Positions 17,737-26,087 of a stretch of DNA of 64,000 nt are shown piece by piece. Below the pieces are notes generated by a model, which searched no databases, had not been told where the DNA came from, and saw nothing but the letters and a program-made list of their open reading frames with translations. The translations under genes were made by a program, and so were the position numbers. Where the stretch lies: contig NZ_PIQX01000002.1 in NCBI RefSeq assembly GCF_003049085.1, forward strand, positions 124,001 to 188,000, given 5' to 3'. Position 1 is the first letter of the stretch. Every line of letters begins with the position of its first letter. Source of the DNA: Campylobacter concisus. Its GTDB lineage: Bacteria; Campylobacterota; Campylobacteria; Campylobacterales; Campylobacteraceae.

Positions 17737-18395
17737 AAAATTTAGCCATTTTTTTGCTTGTTGCAATATTTTTTAGTGGTTGCTCACAAAAGAGTCCAAG
17801 CAAAAAAGATGAAATTTCTATTTACGTAAGCTACTATGAGATAAATGGCACAAAACAGCAGCTACAAATAAAAACTGCTCAAAATTTTGCAGAACAAAAT
17901 ACTAGTGTGCCATTTTTTGGTATAGTAAATTTTTTAGCAGAAGATAAAATTTTAAATGCTTATTCTCTTGCAAAGGGTACTATAAATGTACTTGAAGTAA
18001 ATAACAACTCTATAAATTTAAATAAATCAAGTGATATTCTGGCTTTAAAAAAAGCTAATGATATAAAATTTTATGAGATAAGACCTGATGCGCTTGAGAG
18101 TGTTAAATTTAGCTCACAAAATAGTGTTTGTGGCGATTTTTTGTTGCAAAAACCGGTGTATGTAAATGTAGCAACAAACTACTATTTAAGAGATGATAGT
18201 TTTTTTGCAAGCTTAATAGAGGCAAATTTCTTTTATAAAAAAGGTGCAAAGATCCTAAAAAAAGAGTTTGTTTATAATATAGCCGAGACTAAAATCCTAG
18301 AGGAAGCAAAAGAATTTACACAAAAGACAAAGCAGCTCTTTTTAAATGACCTACAAAAATTGGGCAGGCTACTTGATATACTTTGTACTTTTTAA
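17733..18395 (+). CDS. Putative lipoprotein
   Basis: 220 residues starting from a GTG that overlaps the purF stop. The signal peptide ends in a lipobox (FFSGC), so the protein should be lipid-anchored with its mature part in the periplasm or outer membrane. The mature part has strand-like segments (ISIYVSYYEINGTKQQL) and one more cysteine pair candidate (VCGDF, and C218 near the C-terminal end). No domain is recognised. It resembles lipoproteins that serve secretion or transport assemblies only in size and composition. It ends the transcript and faces the convergent DUF2393 gene across 120 bp. Confidence 0.65.
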   Translation: MKNLAIFLLVAIFFSGCSQKSPSKKDEISIYVSYYEINGTKQQLQIKTAQNFAEQNTSVPFFGIVNFLAEDKILNAYSLAKGTINVLEVNNNSINLNKSSDILALKKANDIKFYEIRPDALESVKFSSQNSVCGDFLLQKPVYVNVATNYYLRDDSFFASLIEANFFYKKGAKILKKEFVYNIAETKILEEAKEFTQKTKQLFLNDLQKLGRLLDILCTF

Positions 18396-18515
18396 AACTT
18401 TATTTTAAAAATTTGTATTCATTGCAGATACTTAAAAGATAAAATTTAATCTAAAATCAAACTAAGACTTAGTGCTTTATCCTATGAAATTTGTAAAAAT
18501 TTGCTTTAAATTTGA

Positions 18516-19067
18516 TTAGTAGCAATTTAGCTTTGTGATATTCATGCCGTTTTTAAAGTAAGGCGGATATGGCATATATACGGTAAATGGTGTGCTTTTT
18601 TGCTTTGGTAAATTTTTGGCTACATCAAATTTATATTCAACTGTATTTGGCCTCTCGTCCTTATCTGTGCCAAGAACCCATGAGAAAAATGAAAGCCCAC
18701 TTGGCTTAAAAAATGCTTCACCGCCAAGGTCATTTTTATTTAGCGGTTGATTGATTAGTTTGACTGTCAGCGTGCAGTTGCTAATTGTAAATTTACCAAT
18801 ATTTCTCACTTGTCCCTTAAAAACAATACTCTCATTTCGTAAAATTCGCTCACTTTTTACATTTTCAAGCATGCCTTTTTTTGTATATTTGTCAAGCACT
18901 AGCATCAAAAAAACAGCAAGAGTGGTTGAGACTAGAATATTTGTAAAAAATAGTGATAAAAATAGCTTTCGCTCAGCTCTAAGCGACAACACAAGAAACA
19001 AAATAGAAAGTAGAGCAATCGCAAAAAGAACGATAATATGAACGATCGTAAAATATGCTGAGCTCAT
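18516..19067 (-). CDS. DUF2393 family membrane protein (copy 2)
   Basis: 183 residues with two N-terminal membrane helices (about 6-27 and 37-58) and a periplasmic beta-rich domain (VKSERILRNESIVFKGQVRN, then FTISNCTLTVKLIN). This domain has the look of DUF2393, an epsilonproteobacterial family resembling FxLYD-type immunoglobulin folds. The start at 19067 overlaps the upstream stop as TGATG and has a GGAG site; a GTG at 19076 is less likely. It is a diverged tandem copy of the next gene, and the two may form a complex. The function is unknown. Confidence 0.7.
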   Translation of the reverse strand: MSSAYFTIVHIIVLFAIALLSILFLVLSLRAERKLFLSLFFTNILVSTTLAVFLMLVLDKYTKKGMLENVKSERILRNESIVFKGQVRNIGKFTISNCTLTVKLINQPLNKNDLGGEAFFKPSGLSFFSWVLGTDKDERPNTVEYKFDVAKNLPKQKSTPFTVYMPYPPYFKNGMNITKLNCY

Positions 19068-19597
19068 CAAAAACACTCCACTTTCTTAGAGATATTGTAG
19101 TCTATAAATGCGAAATCATTGACAAATTCTTTAACCTCAATGCTTTGCTTTGGTAAAAATTCCTCGTTTAAGATGATTCTTTTTCTAGCAAATGGATTAA
19201 GTGAGTTAAAAAAGTCTTTCGTATTTTGCCTTGAGCTTAGATAGAAGTCAAGCTCGATTTTACAGATACTAAGTGCATTATTTGAATTATTTGTAATATT
19301 AAAATCAACCATTAGCGCATCAACATATTGAAGCTGCTTGGTGGTTATTTTGCTTATACTAACTGGCCTTAAATTTTCATTTATATATTTGTTTGCGTAG
19401 TAATTACCTACAAAAAGTCCGAAAAAAGCAGCCAAAATAAATAAAAATCCTATCTGCCACCACGATTTTATCGCGATAAAAATTCCTAAAAGTACGATTA
19501 GTATAAAAGCTAAAAATATCCAGCCATAGGTTAGAAAATCAATGAGCTTTGCATTTTGCAATACAAAAAGCAAGTTGTGCTTAATGCTGTTTAACAT
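19067..19597 (-). CDS. DUF2393 family membrane protein (copy 1)
   Basis: 176 residues from the ATG at 19597. Two membrane helices (YGWIFLAFILIVLLGIF and IGFLFILAAFFGLFVG) are followed by a periplasmic domain (ALMVDFNITNNSNNALSICK) of the same type as its neighbour: a beta sandwich in which a conserved N-N/C-K strand pair is visible in both proteins. A start seven codons earlier (19618) is open. It overlaps the 3' end of hisIE by 17 bases and is therefore expressed with it, though no functional link to histidine synthesis is evident. Confidence 0.7.
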   Translation of the reverse strand: MLNSIKHNLLFVLQNAKLIDFLTYGWIFLAFILIVLLGIFIAIKSWWQIGFLFILAAFFGLFVGNYYANKYINENLRPVSISKITTKQLQYVDALMVDFNITNNSNNALSICKIELDFYLSSRQNTKDFFNSLNPFARKRIILNEEFLPKQSIEVKEFVNDFAFIDYNISKKVECF

Positions 19598-20321
19598 CTC
19601 GCGATCTTTTCTCTTCAATGCCGCTCATACCAAAACGTCTTGCAAGTTCGTTTTTTACAGCATCTGGATGAATATTATGGGCTGAAAGTGCTACAAGTGC
19701 ATGAAAGCAAAGATCGGCTGCTTCGTAGATCAGATCATCTTTTGCTTTTTGCTCATCTTGCTTTGAGTTTTCCGCGAAACTAAGATCCTTTGCAGCCATT
19801 ATAAATTCGCCAGCCTCTTCGCCAACTTTCTTTAAAATTTGATTTTCACCTTTTTTAAAAAGACTTGCTACATATGAAGTTTCAGGGTTAGCGTTTAACT
19901 TCCTATCTTCTATTACATGGTAAAGCTCGTCAAGCACACCATAATTTATTTTTTTGACTTCAACTTTTGTATCTAAAATTTTGCCGTCATGTAAATTTAT
20001 CTCATTAAAAAAACACGACCTTGCTCCAGTGTGACAAGCAGCGCCTCCGTTTTGAATCACTTTTAAAAGCAAAGTATCGTTGTCGCAGTCTAAAAAAGCA
20101 GCCTTTATCTCTTGAGTGTTGCCACTTTCTTCGCCTTTTTTCCAAATTCTATTTTTGGTGCGTGAAAAGTAGTGAGCGTAACGGCTAGATAGACTTAAAT
20201 TTAATGCTTCTTCGTTCATGTAAGCAAGCATTAAAACTTCATTTGTGGCATGGTCGCAAACCACTACTGGAAGCAATCCACCAACCTTTTGCCAGTCTAT
20301 ACTTTTTGTTACGCTATTCAT
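19581..20321 (-). CDS. hisIE: Bifunctional phosphoribosyl-AMP cyclohydrolase / phosphoribosyl-ATP pyrophosphatase HisIE
   Basis: A 246-residue fusion covering two consecutive early steps of histidine synthesis. The N-terminal HisI domain (about 1-115) shows LMLAYMNEEAL and the zinc/active-site segment CDNDTLLLKV followed by ACHTGARSCFF. The C-terminal HisE domain (about 130-235) shows YHVIEDRK and the metal-binding KVGEEAGEFIMAAKD. Start and length are normal for the fused form. It begins two bases after the SPFH gene and runs into the DUF2393 pair. Other his genes are not in the window. Confidence 0.95.
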   Translation of the reverse strand: MNSVTKSIDWQKVGGLLPVVVCDHATNEVLMLAYMNEEALNLSLSSRYAHYFSRTKNRIWKKGEESGNTQEIKAAFLDCDNDTLLLKVIQNGGAACHTGARSCFFNEINLHDGKILDTKVEVKKINYGVLDELYHVIEDRKLNANPETSYVASLFKKGENQILKKVGEEAGEFIMAAKDLSFAENSKQDEQKAKDDLIYEAADLCFHALVALSAHNIHPDAVKNELARRFGMSGIEEKRSRDVKQH

Positions 20322-20323
20322 TT

Positions 20324-21442
20324 TTATCTCTCGCTTACTGAGCTAGCTCTTGCTTTATCTTTTGCGTCCAGCCAGATATTTGGCACAGCTCCGCCAGGTG
20401 TTAAGAAAATTTTAGCATCTTTGTTTTCTTTTAGAGCCTCGTTAAATTTGTTTTGCGTCTCGATCTGCTTTAAATTTAGTAGATTTTGATCGACACTTTT
20501 TGCAACCTCTTTGTTTGCATACGCAGTTGCGTCAGCCTCGATTTTAATTGCATCAGCCTTACCTTTTGCTTCAATGATCGCAGCTTTAGCTGTACCTTCA
20601 GCAAGTGCGGCTTGTTTTAAGGCCTCTTGATTTGCTCTTTCTACTTCGTATTTTGTTCTTTCGGCTTCTTGTTTAGCGATTTGGACGCGCTCAATCTGCT
20701 CTTTTACCTTTGAAGGCAAGATGATCTCACGAAGCTGGACTGTTAAAAGCTCAACTGGCTTATTTGGCTGAGAGTCGATGTCTTTTCTTATGCCATCATC
20801 GATTTGTCTTGCTAGATCGTTTCTCTTTGTTGGAAGCTCTTCTGCTGTATATTTACCAGCGATACTACGAACCACGTCACGAACGACAGGATCAACTATC
20901 TTGCTCTCCCAGCTAAGACCCCAAGAGGCAATAGTTTGAGGGGCATTTTCTGGATTTAAACGGTATTGCACAGTAATATCAATGCTAACTGGCAAATTTC
21001 TAGCATCAAGCACTGAAATAGAATTTTTACGTAAAATTCCAGCGCCAACGCCTTGATATGATTTTTGCATTGATTCGCCCATATCCTCACCAGAAGTATA
21101 GTTTATGATCCTAACTCTGGTGTCCACGATGATGATGTCTTGGATAAAAGGTAAAAAGAAGTGAAAGCCTGGCTGTAAAGGATTTGGCTCATATTTACCT
21201 GCTGTAGACTTAATACCAACTTCACCTGAGTGAATCACTTTAAATGGCTGTGTGATAGCAAAAATAGCAATAATTGCAATTACAATGTAGGCAAGTGCTC
21301 CAAATTTACCAAAACCACTTGGTAAATTTGGCATTTTAAAGTCCTTTTTGAAAGGCGGCTCTTTGTCGCTATTTTGACTAGAGCCTCTGTTGTCATTACC
21401 TGGCTTTTTTTTATTGAAATAATCGTTTAAATCAGCGGGCAT
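20324..21442 (-). CDS. SPFH/prohibitin-family membrane protein
   Basis: A 372-residue type II membrane protein. A disordered polar N terminus (1-45) precedes one membrane helix (about 50-70, YIVIAIIAIFAITQPFKV). The SPFH domain (about 72-240) includes VIHSGEVGIKSTAGKYE and PVVRDVVRSIAGKYTAEEL, followed by a long alanine/glutamate coiled coil (EAERTKYEVERANQEALKQ). Prohibitin-type proteins form ring-like membrane scaffolds, often controlling FtsH or organising membrane domains. HflK or a general prohibitin role are both possible; no HflC partner is adjacent. Confidence 0.85.
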   Translation of the reverse strand: MPADLNDYFNKKKPGNDNRGSSQNSDKEPPFKKDFKMPNLPSGFGKFGALAYIVIAIIAIFAITQPFKVIHSGEVGIKSTAGKYEPNPLQPGFHFFLPFIQDIIIVDTRVRIINYTSGEDMGESMQKSYQGVGAGILRKNSISVLDARNLPVSIDITVQYRLNPENAPQTIASWGLSWESKIVDPVVRDVVRSIAGKYTAEELPTKRNDLARQIDDGIRKDIDSQPNKPVELLTVQLREIILPSKVKEQIERVQIAKQEAERTKYEVERANQEALKQAALAEGTAKAAIIEAKGKADAIKIEADATAYANKEVAKSVDQNLLNLKQIETQNKFNEALKENKDAKIFLTPGGAVPNIWLDAKDKARASSVSER

Positions 21443-21459
21443 TTCGTTCCTTTAAATTT

Positions 21460-22374
21460 TTAAATATATGTTAAAAATGATTCATATTTTTTATTTAGTC
21501 CATAAACTACGTCAAAATAAGCTTTTTGTAGTCTCTTTGTCACTTCGCCTCTAGCTCCGTTGCCGATAATGCGGTTATCTATGCTATTTATCGGTGTTAC
21601 TTCAGCTGCAGTGCCAGTAAAAAATGCCTCGTCAGCTGTGTAAGCCTGATCTCTTGTGATGCGCTCCCTTCTTACTTCGATGTCAAGATCGTGAGCAAGT
21701 CTTATGACTGTATCTTGAGTGATGCTAAGTAGGCTATTGTCGTTTGGTGGAGTGATTAAAACGCCGTTTTCAACGATAAAGAAACACTCTCCTGGACCCT
21801 CAGCTACAAAGCCTTCACTATCAAGAAGTAGTGCTTCGTCGTATCCGGCCTCTTTTGCCTCGTAGTTTGCCATTTGTGAGCTTAGGTAGTTTGAGCTAGC
21901 TTTTGCTCTGTTCATTTGAGCAGCAGGTGCGAGTTTGGCAAAGCTTGAAATTTTAACTCTAATGCCTTTTTCTAGGCCTTCATCGCCAAGATAAGCACCC
22001 CATTCCCATGAAGCGATAGCGGTTTGCACTGGCGCTTTTGTGTGAGCTACACCCATTACGCCGTATCCTAAAAATATAAGTGGGCGGATATAAACATTGC
22101 CATTATATTTATTTGCACGAAGAAGCTCTATTTGCGCTTTTTCAAGCTCTTCCTCAGTGTAAGGTACATTTAAAACAGTCATTTTTGCTGATCTTAAAAG
22201 CCTTTTTGTATGATCTTGAAGTCTAAAAATAGCTAGACCTTTTTTTGTTTTATAAGCTCTTGTGCCCTCAAATACGGCATTAGCGTAGTGCAAAGAGTGA
22301 GTTAGAACGTGTACTTTTGCATCGTCCCATTTAACTAATTTTCCATCCATCCAGATAAATTCTGAAGCATTCAT
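21460..22374 (-). CDS. ilvE: Branched-chain amino acid aminotransferase IlvE
   Basis: 304 residues of fold-type IV aminotransferase, which transfers the amino group for the last step of isoleucine, leucine and valine synthesis. Landmarks are FIWMDGKLVKWDDAKVHVL, HYANAVFEGTRAY, RPLIFLGYGVMG, the PLP-lysine region MNRAKASSNYLSS, DEALLLDSEGFVAEGPGE and FFTGTAAEVTPI. Start at ATG 22374. The leader before it (22375-22478) contains a pair of complementary 12-mers (separate entry) that could form part of an attenuation-like structure or terminate dsbA transcription. Confidence 0.95.
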   Translation of the reverse strand: MNASEFIWMDGKLVKWDDAKVHVLTHSLHYANAVFEGTRAYKTKKGLAIFRLQDHTKRLLRSAKMTVLNVPYTEEELEKAQIELLRANKYNGNVYIRPLIFLGYGVMGVAHTKAPVQTAIASWEWGAYLGDEGLEKGIRVKISSFAKLAPAAQMNRAKASSNYLSSQMANYEAKEAGYDEALLLDSEGFVAEGPGECFFIVENGVLITPPNDNSLLSITQDTVIRLAHDLDIEVRRERITRDQAYTADEAFFTGTAAEVTPINSIDNRIIGNGARGEVTKRLQKAYFDVVYGLNKKYESFLTYI

Positions 22375-22398
22375 TGTTAAACCTTTCTTTTTTCTTAG

Positions 22399-22458
22399 AA
22401 ATTTTGGTCTGAGTTTATCTAAAATTGCTTTAAATTTACATTTCTAAGACCAAAATTT
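22399..22458 (-). repeat. Long-spaced inverted repeat in the dsbA-ilvE gap
   Basis: A perfect 12-bp inverted repeat (22399-22410 with 22447-22458) encloses 36 nt. Next to each arm are complementary TTAGAAAT/ATTTCTAA octamers arranged so that both pairings together would make a pseudoknot rather than a nested hairpin. On the minus strand an A-rich run follows, not a T run, so this is a poor intrinsic terminator. It lies between the dsbA stop and the ilvE start. A role in ilvE control is speculation. Confidence 0.4.
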
Positions 22459-22478
22459 GCAGATATTACCCGCTAAAA

Positions 22479-23120
22479 CTACTTATCTAAAAGCTCTTGT
22501 ATGATCTTTGCCATCTCGTCGATCGACGAAGCTGCGCTTAAGTTTATTAAGTATTTGCCGCTTACTACAAAAGCTGGCACACCGCTGATACTTGCAACAT
22601 CATAAGAGGCGAACCATGCGTCTAAAAGCTCTTTTGCTCTTTCGCTATTTAGTGCTTTTTCGTAGTCGTCCTTGCTCACGTGAGCTGCTTTAAGGGCTAA
22701 ATTTATAAATCTCTCTTTGTCTTTGCCATCATCAAAATCATCTTTTTCATCATGTCTTGCTTTATAGATCGCAAATTTTGCTTGCTTAAATTTTGACTCA
22801 TCGCTTAGTAGATCAGTGCCATTTGCCTCATCTATCGATATAAGAGCGGCAAAAATTTTACTTGCGGTCTCGCCAAGTTTGCCTTTTGTGCTTAGATGAT
22901 ATGTGATAAATTTCACATCTTCAAGCTTTGACATCAGCTTTTTTGTAATCGTTCGGTCAAATTTATAGCAGTGTGGGCAGTCGTAGCTAAAGACCTTAAC
23001 GACCGAGTTTTTAGGTACGTTAAGCGGTTTTGCTAGAGTTTGATACTCCACACCTTCAGTTAGCGCTGATAAATTTAGTGCAAAAAACGCACTTAAAATT
23101 AGCATTTTGATAAGCTTCAT
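22479..23120 (-). CDS. dsbA: DsbA-type thiol:disulfide oxidoreductase
   Basis: 213 residues with a signal peptide (about 1-19, MLILSAFFALNLSA) and a periplasmic thioredoxin-fold domain with a helical insertion. The active site is CPHC (C48-C51), the same dipeptide as E. coli DsbA. The cis-proline loop is SGVPAFVV. DsbA introduces disulfides into secreted proteins and passes electrons to DsbB or DsbI, neither of which is in the window. The downstream gene in its own transcript direction is ilvE; upstream is eptC, 24 bases away, whose product is itself an envelope enzyme often stabilised by disulfides (here cysteine-poor). Confidence 0.9.
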   Translation of the reverse strand: MKLIKMLILSAFFALNLSALTEGVEYQTLAKPLNVPKNSVVKVFSYDCPHCYKFDRTITKKLMSKLEDVKFITYHLSTKGKLGETASKIFAALISIDEANGTDLLSDESKFKQAKFAIYKARHDEKDDFDDGKDKERFINLALKAAHVSKDDYEKALNSERAKELLDAWFASYDVASISGVPAFVVSGKYLINLSAASSIDEMAKIIQELLDK

Positions 23121-23144
23121 CTTTGCTCCTTATTATTTTGTTAT

Positions 23145-24860
23145 TTACCATTGCGGCTTTACATTTTTGATGTTTTCGTAGTCAGTACCATTTACTAGAC
23201 GCTTTCTACTCACATTAAATTCACCACTTATTAGGCTTCTTGATGCATTATATTCAAGTGGCTTTACACCAATAACATCAGCAAAAGTATGAACAATATC
23301 ATCGCTCATAAATTTATAATCTTTTGCACTTTCTAGTTTTTGCCAAATTTGTGGATATTTTGCTTTAAATTTATCAGTGCCTATAAAAATGAGCGGAATT
23401 TCCAAAACAAAGCGGTTTGTCATGCCATGACCTCTTATGCTATCTACCTCAAAAAGAGCCTCACCATGGTCCGAGAGATAGACTATCAAAGCCTCATCGT
23501 CTTTGAAAATTTTATAAATTTCATTTATCACATAGTCATTATAAAGCACGCTATTTAGATACCAAGCAAAGCTCTCTTTTTGTCCAGAATTCATTTTGTT
23601 TTGTAGATCATTGGCTGTAAATTTTGCAAAATCTTTTGGATACCTTAGGTCGTATTTAAAGTGATTTCCCATTAGGTGAATGATATAAAAATTTGACTCT
23701 CCAAGGCTTTGTTTTATCTTTGAAATTTCAGGCAAAAGTATGCCATCTGTTTCTCTACCGGCATAATTTGTAGCTGATGCAAATTTTTGTGTAAAAAATG
23801 TGATATCACTTCTATCTGCGACACTTTTTTGTGTTGTAGAGTATCCGCCGATATTGCTTTGATTGCTTATCCATGCTGTTTTGTATCCTGCTAGGCTAAA
23901 CATATCAACGATGTTTAAGCTCTTACTCCAAGGCTCTTTGCTTTCATAGTTTGAGAAATTTAAAACCTTTGAAAGAGAACCGTTTGTATATGTATCAGGA
24001 GCGGTAGTATCTGTATAGATTATGGCATTGCCACTTTGGTTTAATGCCATTAAATTTGGTGTAGTAGGCAAGCCAAATCCATAAACGCTCATCTCGTTTC
24101 TTTGCAAACTTTCACCGATCACAAAGACTACATTTGCTACTTTTTGCTCAGCTTTTATGTTTTGGTTTGCTGCTTTAGATACATCATAATCTTTTAAAAT
24201 TTGTTTATTGCTAGCTAAAAAATTATCATCTAAAAGATATTTTTTTAAAACAAAAGCGTAATTTATCAGGATATGTTCTGAGAGCTTACTTATAGCTCTA
24301 TCAGCTTTATTAGACGATATTCTCATTGCTGATTTTGTAAAGAATACTGCTGCAAAGGCTATGTAAAGCACCGAAAGGACGATGATAGTTTTTCGGCTAA
24401 AATCTTTTGTGTTAGATCTTTTATATCTTGTCATAGCGTAAAAGATGATACACAAAAGCATAGCAACTACTAAATATTTAGCTTCAAAAAATGTCTGGAA
24501 AAACTCACCGGCTTCATCTGGATTTGTGTGTAGCACACTATCTATTATTGCTATATTTATATCTGTTTTTAAACTTGTTAAAGTGAAAAAATTTATAAAA
24601 CATAGAACGAAAATGATTAGTGCATAAACTAGATAAACCCCTTTAAATAGTCCACGGCTTAGCAAGTAAAGAACATGTGTTATAACTAAATTTAATAAAA
24701 ATATAGTAGTTAAGCTTCTTGCCATATGCATAAGAGCTATGCGGTCAGTTCCTTCAAAAAAATAAATTTTATAGACATTTGCGATAAACATTACAAGCGT
24801 TGTAACCACAAACATATTTATAAAAGGGCTCTTTATAACGGTATTAAAAAATTTTGTCAT
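23145..24860 (-). CDS. eptC: Phosphoethanolamine transferase, EptA/EptC family
   Basis: A 571-residue inner-membrane enzyme with four or five N-terminal membrane helices (to about residue 180) and a periplasmic sulfatase-fold domain. Metal-site residues are visible as E250 (VIGESLQRNEMSVYG), the Thr nucleophile region at 290-292 (APDTYTNGSL), SDHGEALFE and RGHGMTNRF. In C. jejuni, EptC decorates lipid A, the lipooligosaccharide core, glycans and the flagellar rod protein FlgG. The same breadth is possible here but cannot be read from sequence. It starts at 24860, nine bases after bcp. Confidence 0.85.
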   Translation of the reverse strand: MTKFFNTVIKSPFINMFVVTTLVMFIANVYKIYFFEGTDRIALMHMARSLTTIFLLNLVITHVLYLLSRGLFKGVYLVYALIIFVLCFINFFTLTSLKTDINIAIIDSVLHTNPDEAGEFFQTFFEAKYLVVAMLLCIIFYAMTRYKRSNTKDFSRKTIIVLSVLYIAFAAVFFTKSAMRISSNKADRAISKLSEHILINYAFVLKKYLLDDNFLASNKQILKDYDVSKAANQNIKAEQKVANVVFVIGESLQRNEMSVYGFGLPTTPNLMALNQSGNAIIYTDTTAPDTYTNGSLSKVLNFSNYESKEPWSKSLNIVDMFSLAGYKTAWISNQSNIGGYSTTQKSVADRSDITFFTQKFASATNYAGRETDGILLPEISKIKQSLGESNFYIIHLMGNHFKYDLRYPKDFAKFTANDLQNKMNSGQKESFAWYLNSVLYNDYVINEIYKIFKDDEALIVYLSDHGEALFEVDSIRGHGMTNRFVLEIPLIFIGTDKFKAKYPQIWQKLESAKDYKFMSDDIVHTFADVIGVKPLEYNASRSLISGEFNVSRKRLVNGTDYENIKNVKPQW

Positions 24861-24869
24861 TTTTTTACC

Positions 24870-25367
24870 TTATTTTACAAGATCAGCTAGCACCTTTGCG
24901 GCGTGATCTTTGGCTTTTACGCTTTTGTAAATTTTAACTATCTTGCCGTCTTTGCCGATCACAAATGTGCTTCTTGCGATACCAAGATACTCTTTGCCGT
25001 AGTTTTTCTTGACCTGCCAAACGCCATAAAGCTTTGAAATTTCTTTATCCTCATCGCTTAATAGAATGTGCTTTAAATTTTGCTTTGCGATAAAGCCAAC
25101 GTGAGATTTCACACTATCTGGGCTAACACCGATGATAATTGTGTCGTTTTTGATAAACTGATCGTAGTTTGCGCTAAATTCGCAAGCCTCAGTCGTGCAG
25201 CCTGGGGTGTTATCCTTTGGGTAGAAGTAAAGCACTACGTTTTTGCCTATAAAGTCCTTTAGTGCGACCTTTACGCTATCTTGATTTAGCGCTTCAAACT
25301 CTGGCGCTTTGTCGCCAACTTCAAGCGTTATCTTTCTCTCCATATCTGCTTTGCTAAATTCGCTCAT
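24870..25367 (-). CDS. bcp: Thiol peroxidase of the Bcp/PrxQ family
   Basis: A 165-residue peroxiredoxin that reduces hydroperoxides with electrons from thioredoxin. The peroxidatic cysteine is C57 in FYPKDNTPGCTTEAC, and the resolving cysteine C62 lies five residues later, the atypical two-cysteine PrxQ arrangement. The remainder (ISKLYGVW, LGIARSTFVIGKDGKI) is typical. The ATG at 25367 overlaps the tautomerase stop and has an AGGGGAT site inside that gene. A shorter start at M9 is possible. Thioredoxin and its reductase are encoded at 13463-15171. Confidence 0.93.
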   Translation of the reverse strand: MSEFSKADMERKITLEVGDKAPEFEALNQDSVKVALKDFIGKNVVLYFYPKDNTPGCTTEACEFSANYDQFIKNDTIIIGVSPDSVKSHVGFIAKQNLKHILLSDEDKEISKLYGVWQVKKNYGKEYLGIARSTFVIGKDGKIVKIYKSVKAKDHAAKVLADLVK

Positions 25368-25567
25368 TTCATCCCCTTTCTCTTATCTTCTACGCTTTCG
25401 CCACCTACGCCGATGTTGCTAGCGTCGTGAGTTTCTATGAAAATCATTACCGCCTCTTTTTTCTTGCCAAGCACTCTTACAAGCGTCTCAGTCACCTCTT
25501 TAAAAACTTGATCTTTTTGCTCTTTTGTCGGCTCTGGGCCTGCTATTTTGATATTAACATAAGGCAT
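25364..25567 (-). CDS. 4-oxalocrotonate tautomerase-family protein
   Basis: A 67-residue protein beginning MPYVNIKIAG. After removal of methionine, Pro1 is the catalytic base of this superfamily, which works as a hexamer of short subunits. The KKKEAVMIFIETHDASN segment is the usual helix-strand transition. There is no aromatic meta-cleavage pathway in the window, so the natural substrate is unknown. Annotation as 4-oxalocrotonate tautomerase would be by fold only. It overlaps bcp by four bases, and I recall the same pairing in C. jejuni. Confidence 0.85.
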   Translation of the reverse strand: MPYVNIKIAGPEPTKEQKDQVFKEVTETLVRVLGKKKEAVMIFIETHDASNIGVGGESVEDKRKGMK

Positions 25568-25682
25568 TGTTGCTCCTTTTTAAGATGCAAAATATTAGCC
25601 AAAATGAGTGAAATTTCAGATTAAAGCCTTTATTTAAGAATTTGGCATTAAAATACAAAAATTTGTTACATAGGAGCGAAAA

Positions 25683-26087
25683 ATGGACTACAACAAACAT
25701 AACAAAGGCTTTGTTTGCTTTATGTATAGCTTTGGACGAAGCAGGGCAGTTTATGCTGTTTTGATGTTTTTAGTCATATTTTTGCTTGGTTTTTTGACAT
25801 TTGGCTCAAGTGCTCAAACTAACATTTTAAATTTACAAATAGCCCTTGGTGTCATGCTTTGCGGGCTTTTACTCATCCTTGTAAATCCAAAAATTTTTAT
25901 CATTAAGCTAATTGGCTATTTAATTTCACTTGCTGGCGTTATGATCGCTCTTCACAATGCAAATTTACTAGGTGAAGGCTTTAGCTTATATTTTTACGCA
26001 AGCCTAGTTTTTGGCGCATTTATGATGCTCATGTTTCTTAGCTGGTTTGTTTACAACGCAAGAAGCAGTGAGATAAATGAAATTTAG
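25683..26087 (+). CDS. Small integral membrane protein
   Basis: 134 residues with four hydrophobic segments (about 20-42, 47-66, 69-88, 95-122) after a short polar N terminus with several aromatic residues. Preceded by a GGAGCG ribosome site and an AT-rich region shared with the divergent tautomerase gene. Its stop codon overlaps the stop codon of the convergent DUF748 gene. No family is recognised. Confidence 0.65.
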   Translation: MDYNKHNKGFVCFMYSFGRSRAVYAVLMFLVIFLLGFLTFGSSAQTNILNLQIALGVMLCGLLLILVNPKIFIIKLIGYLISLAGVMIALHNANLLGEGFSLYFYASLVFGAFMMLMFLSWFVYNARSSEINEI

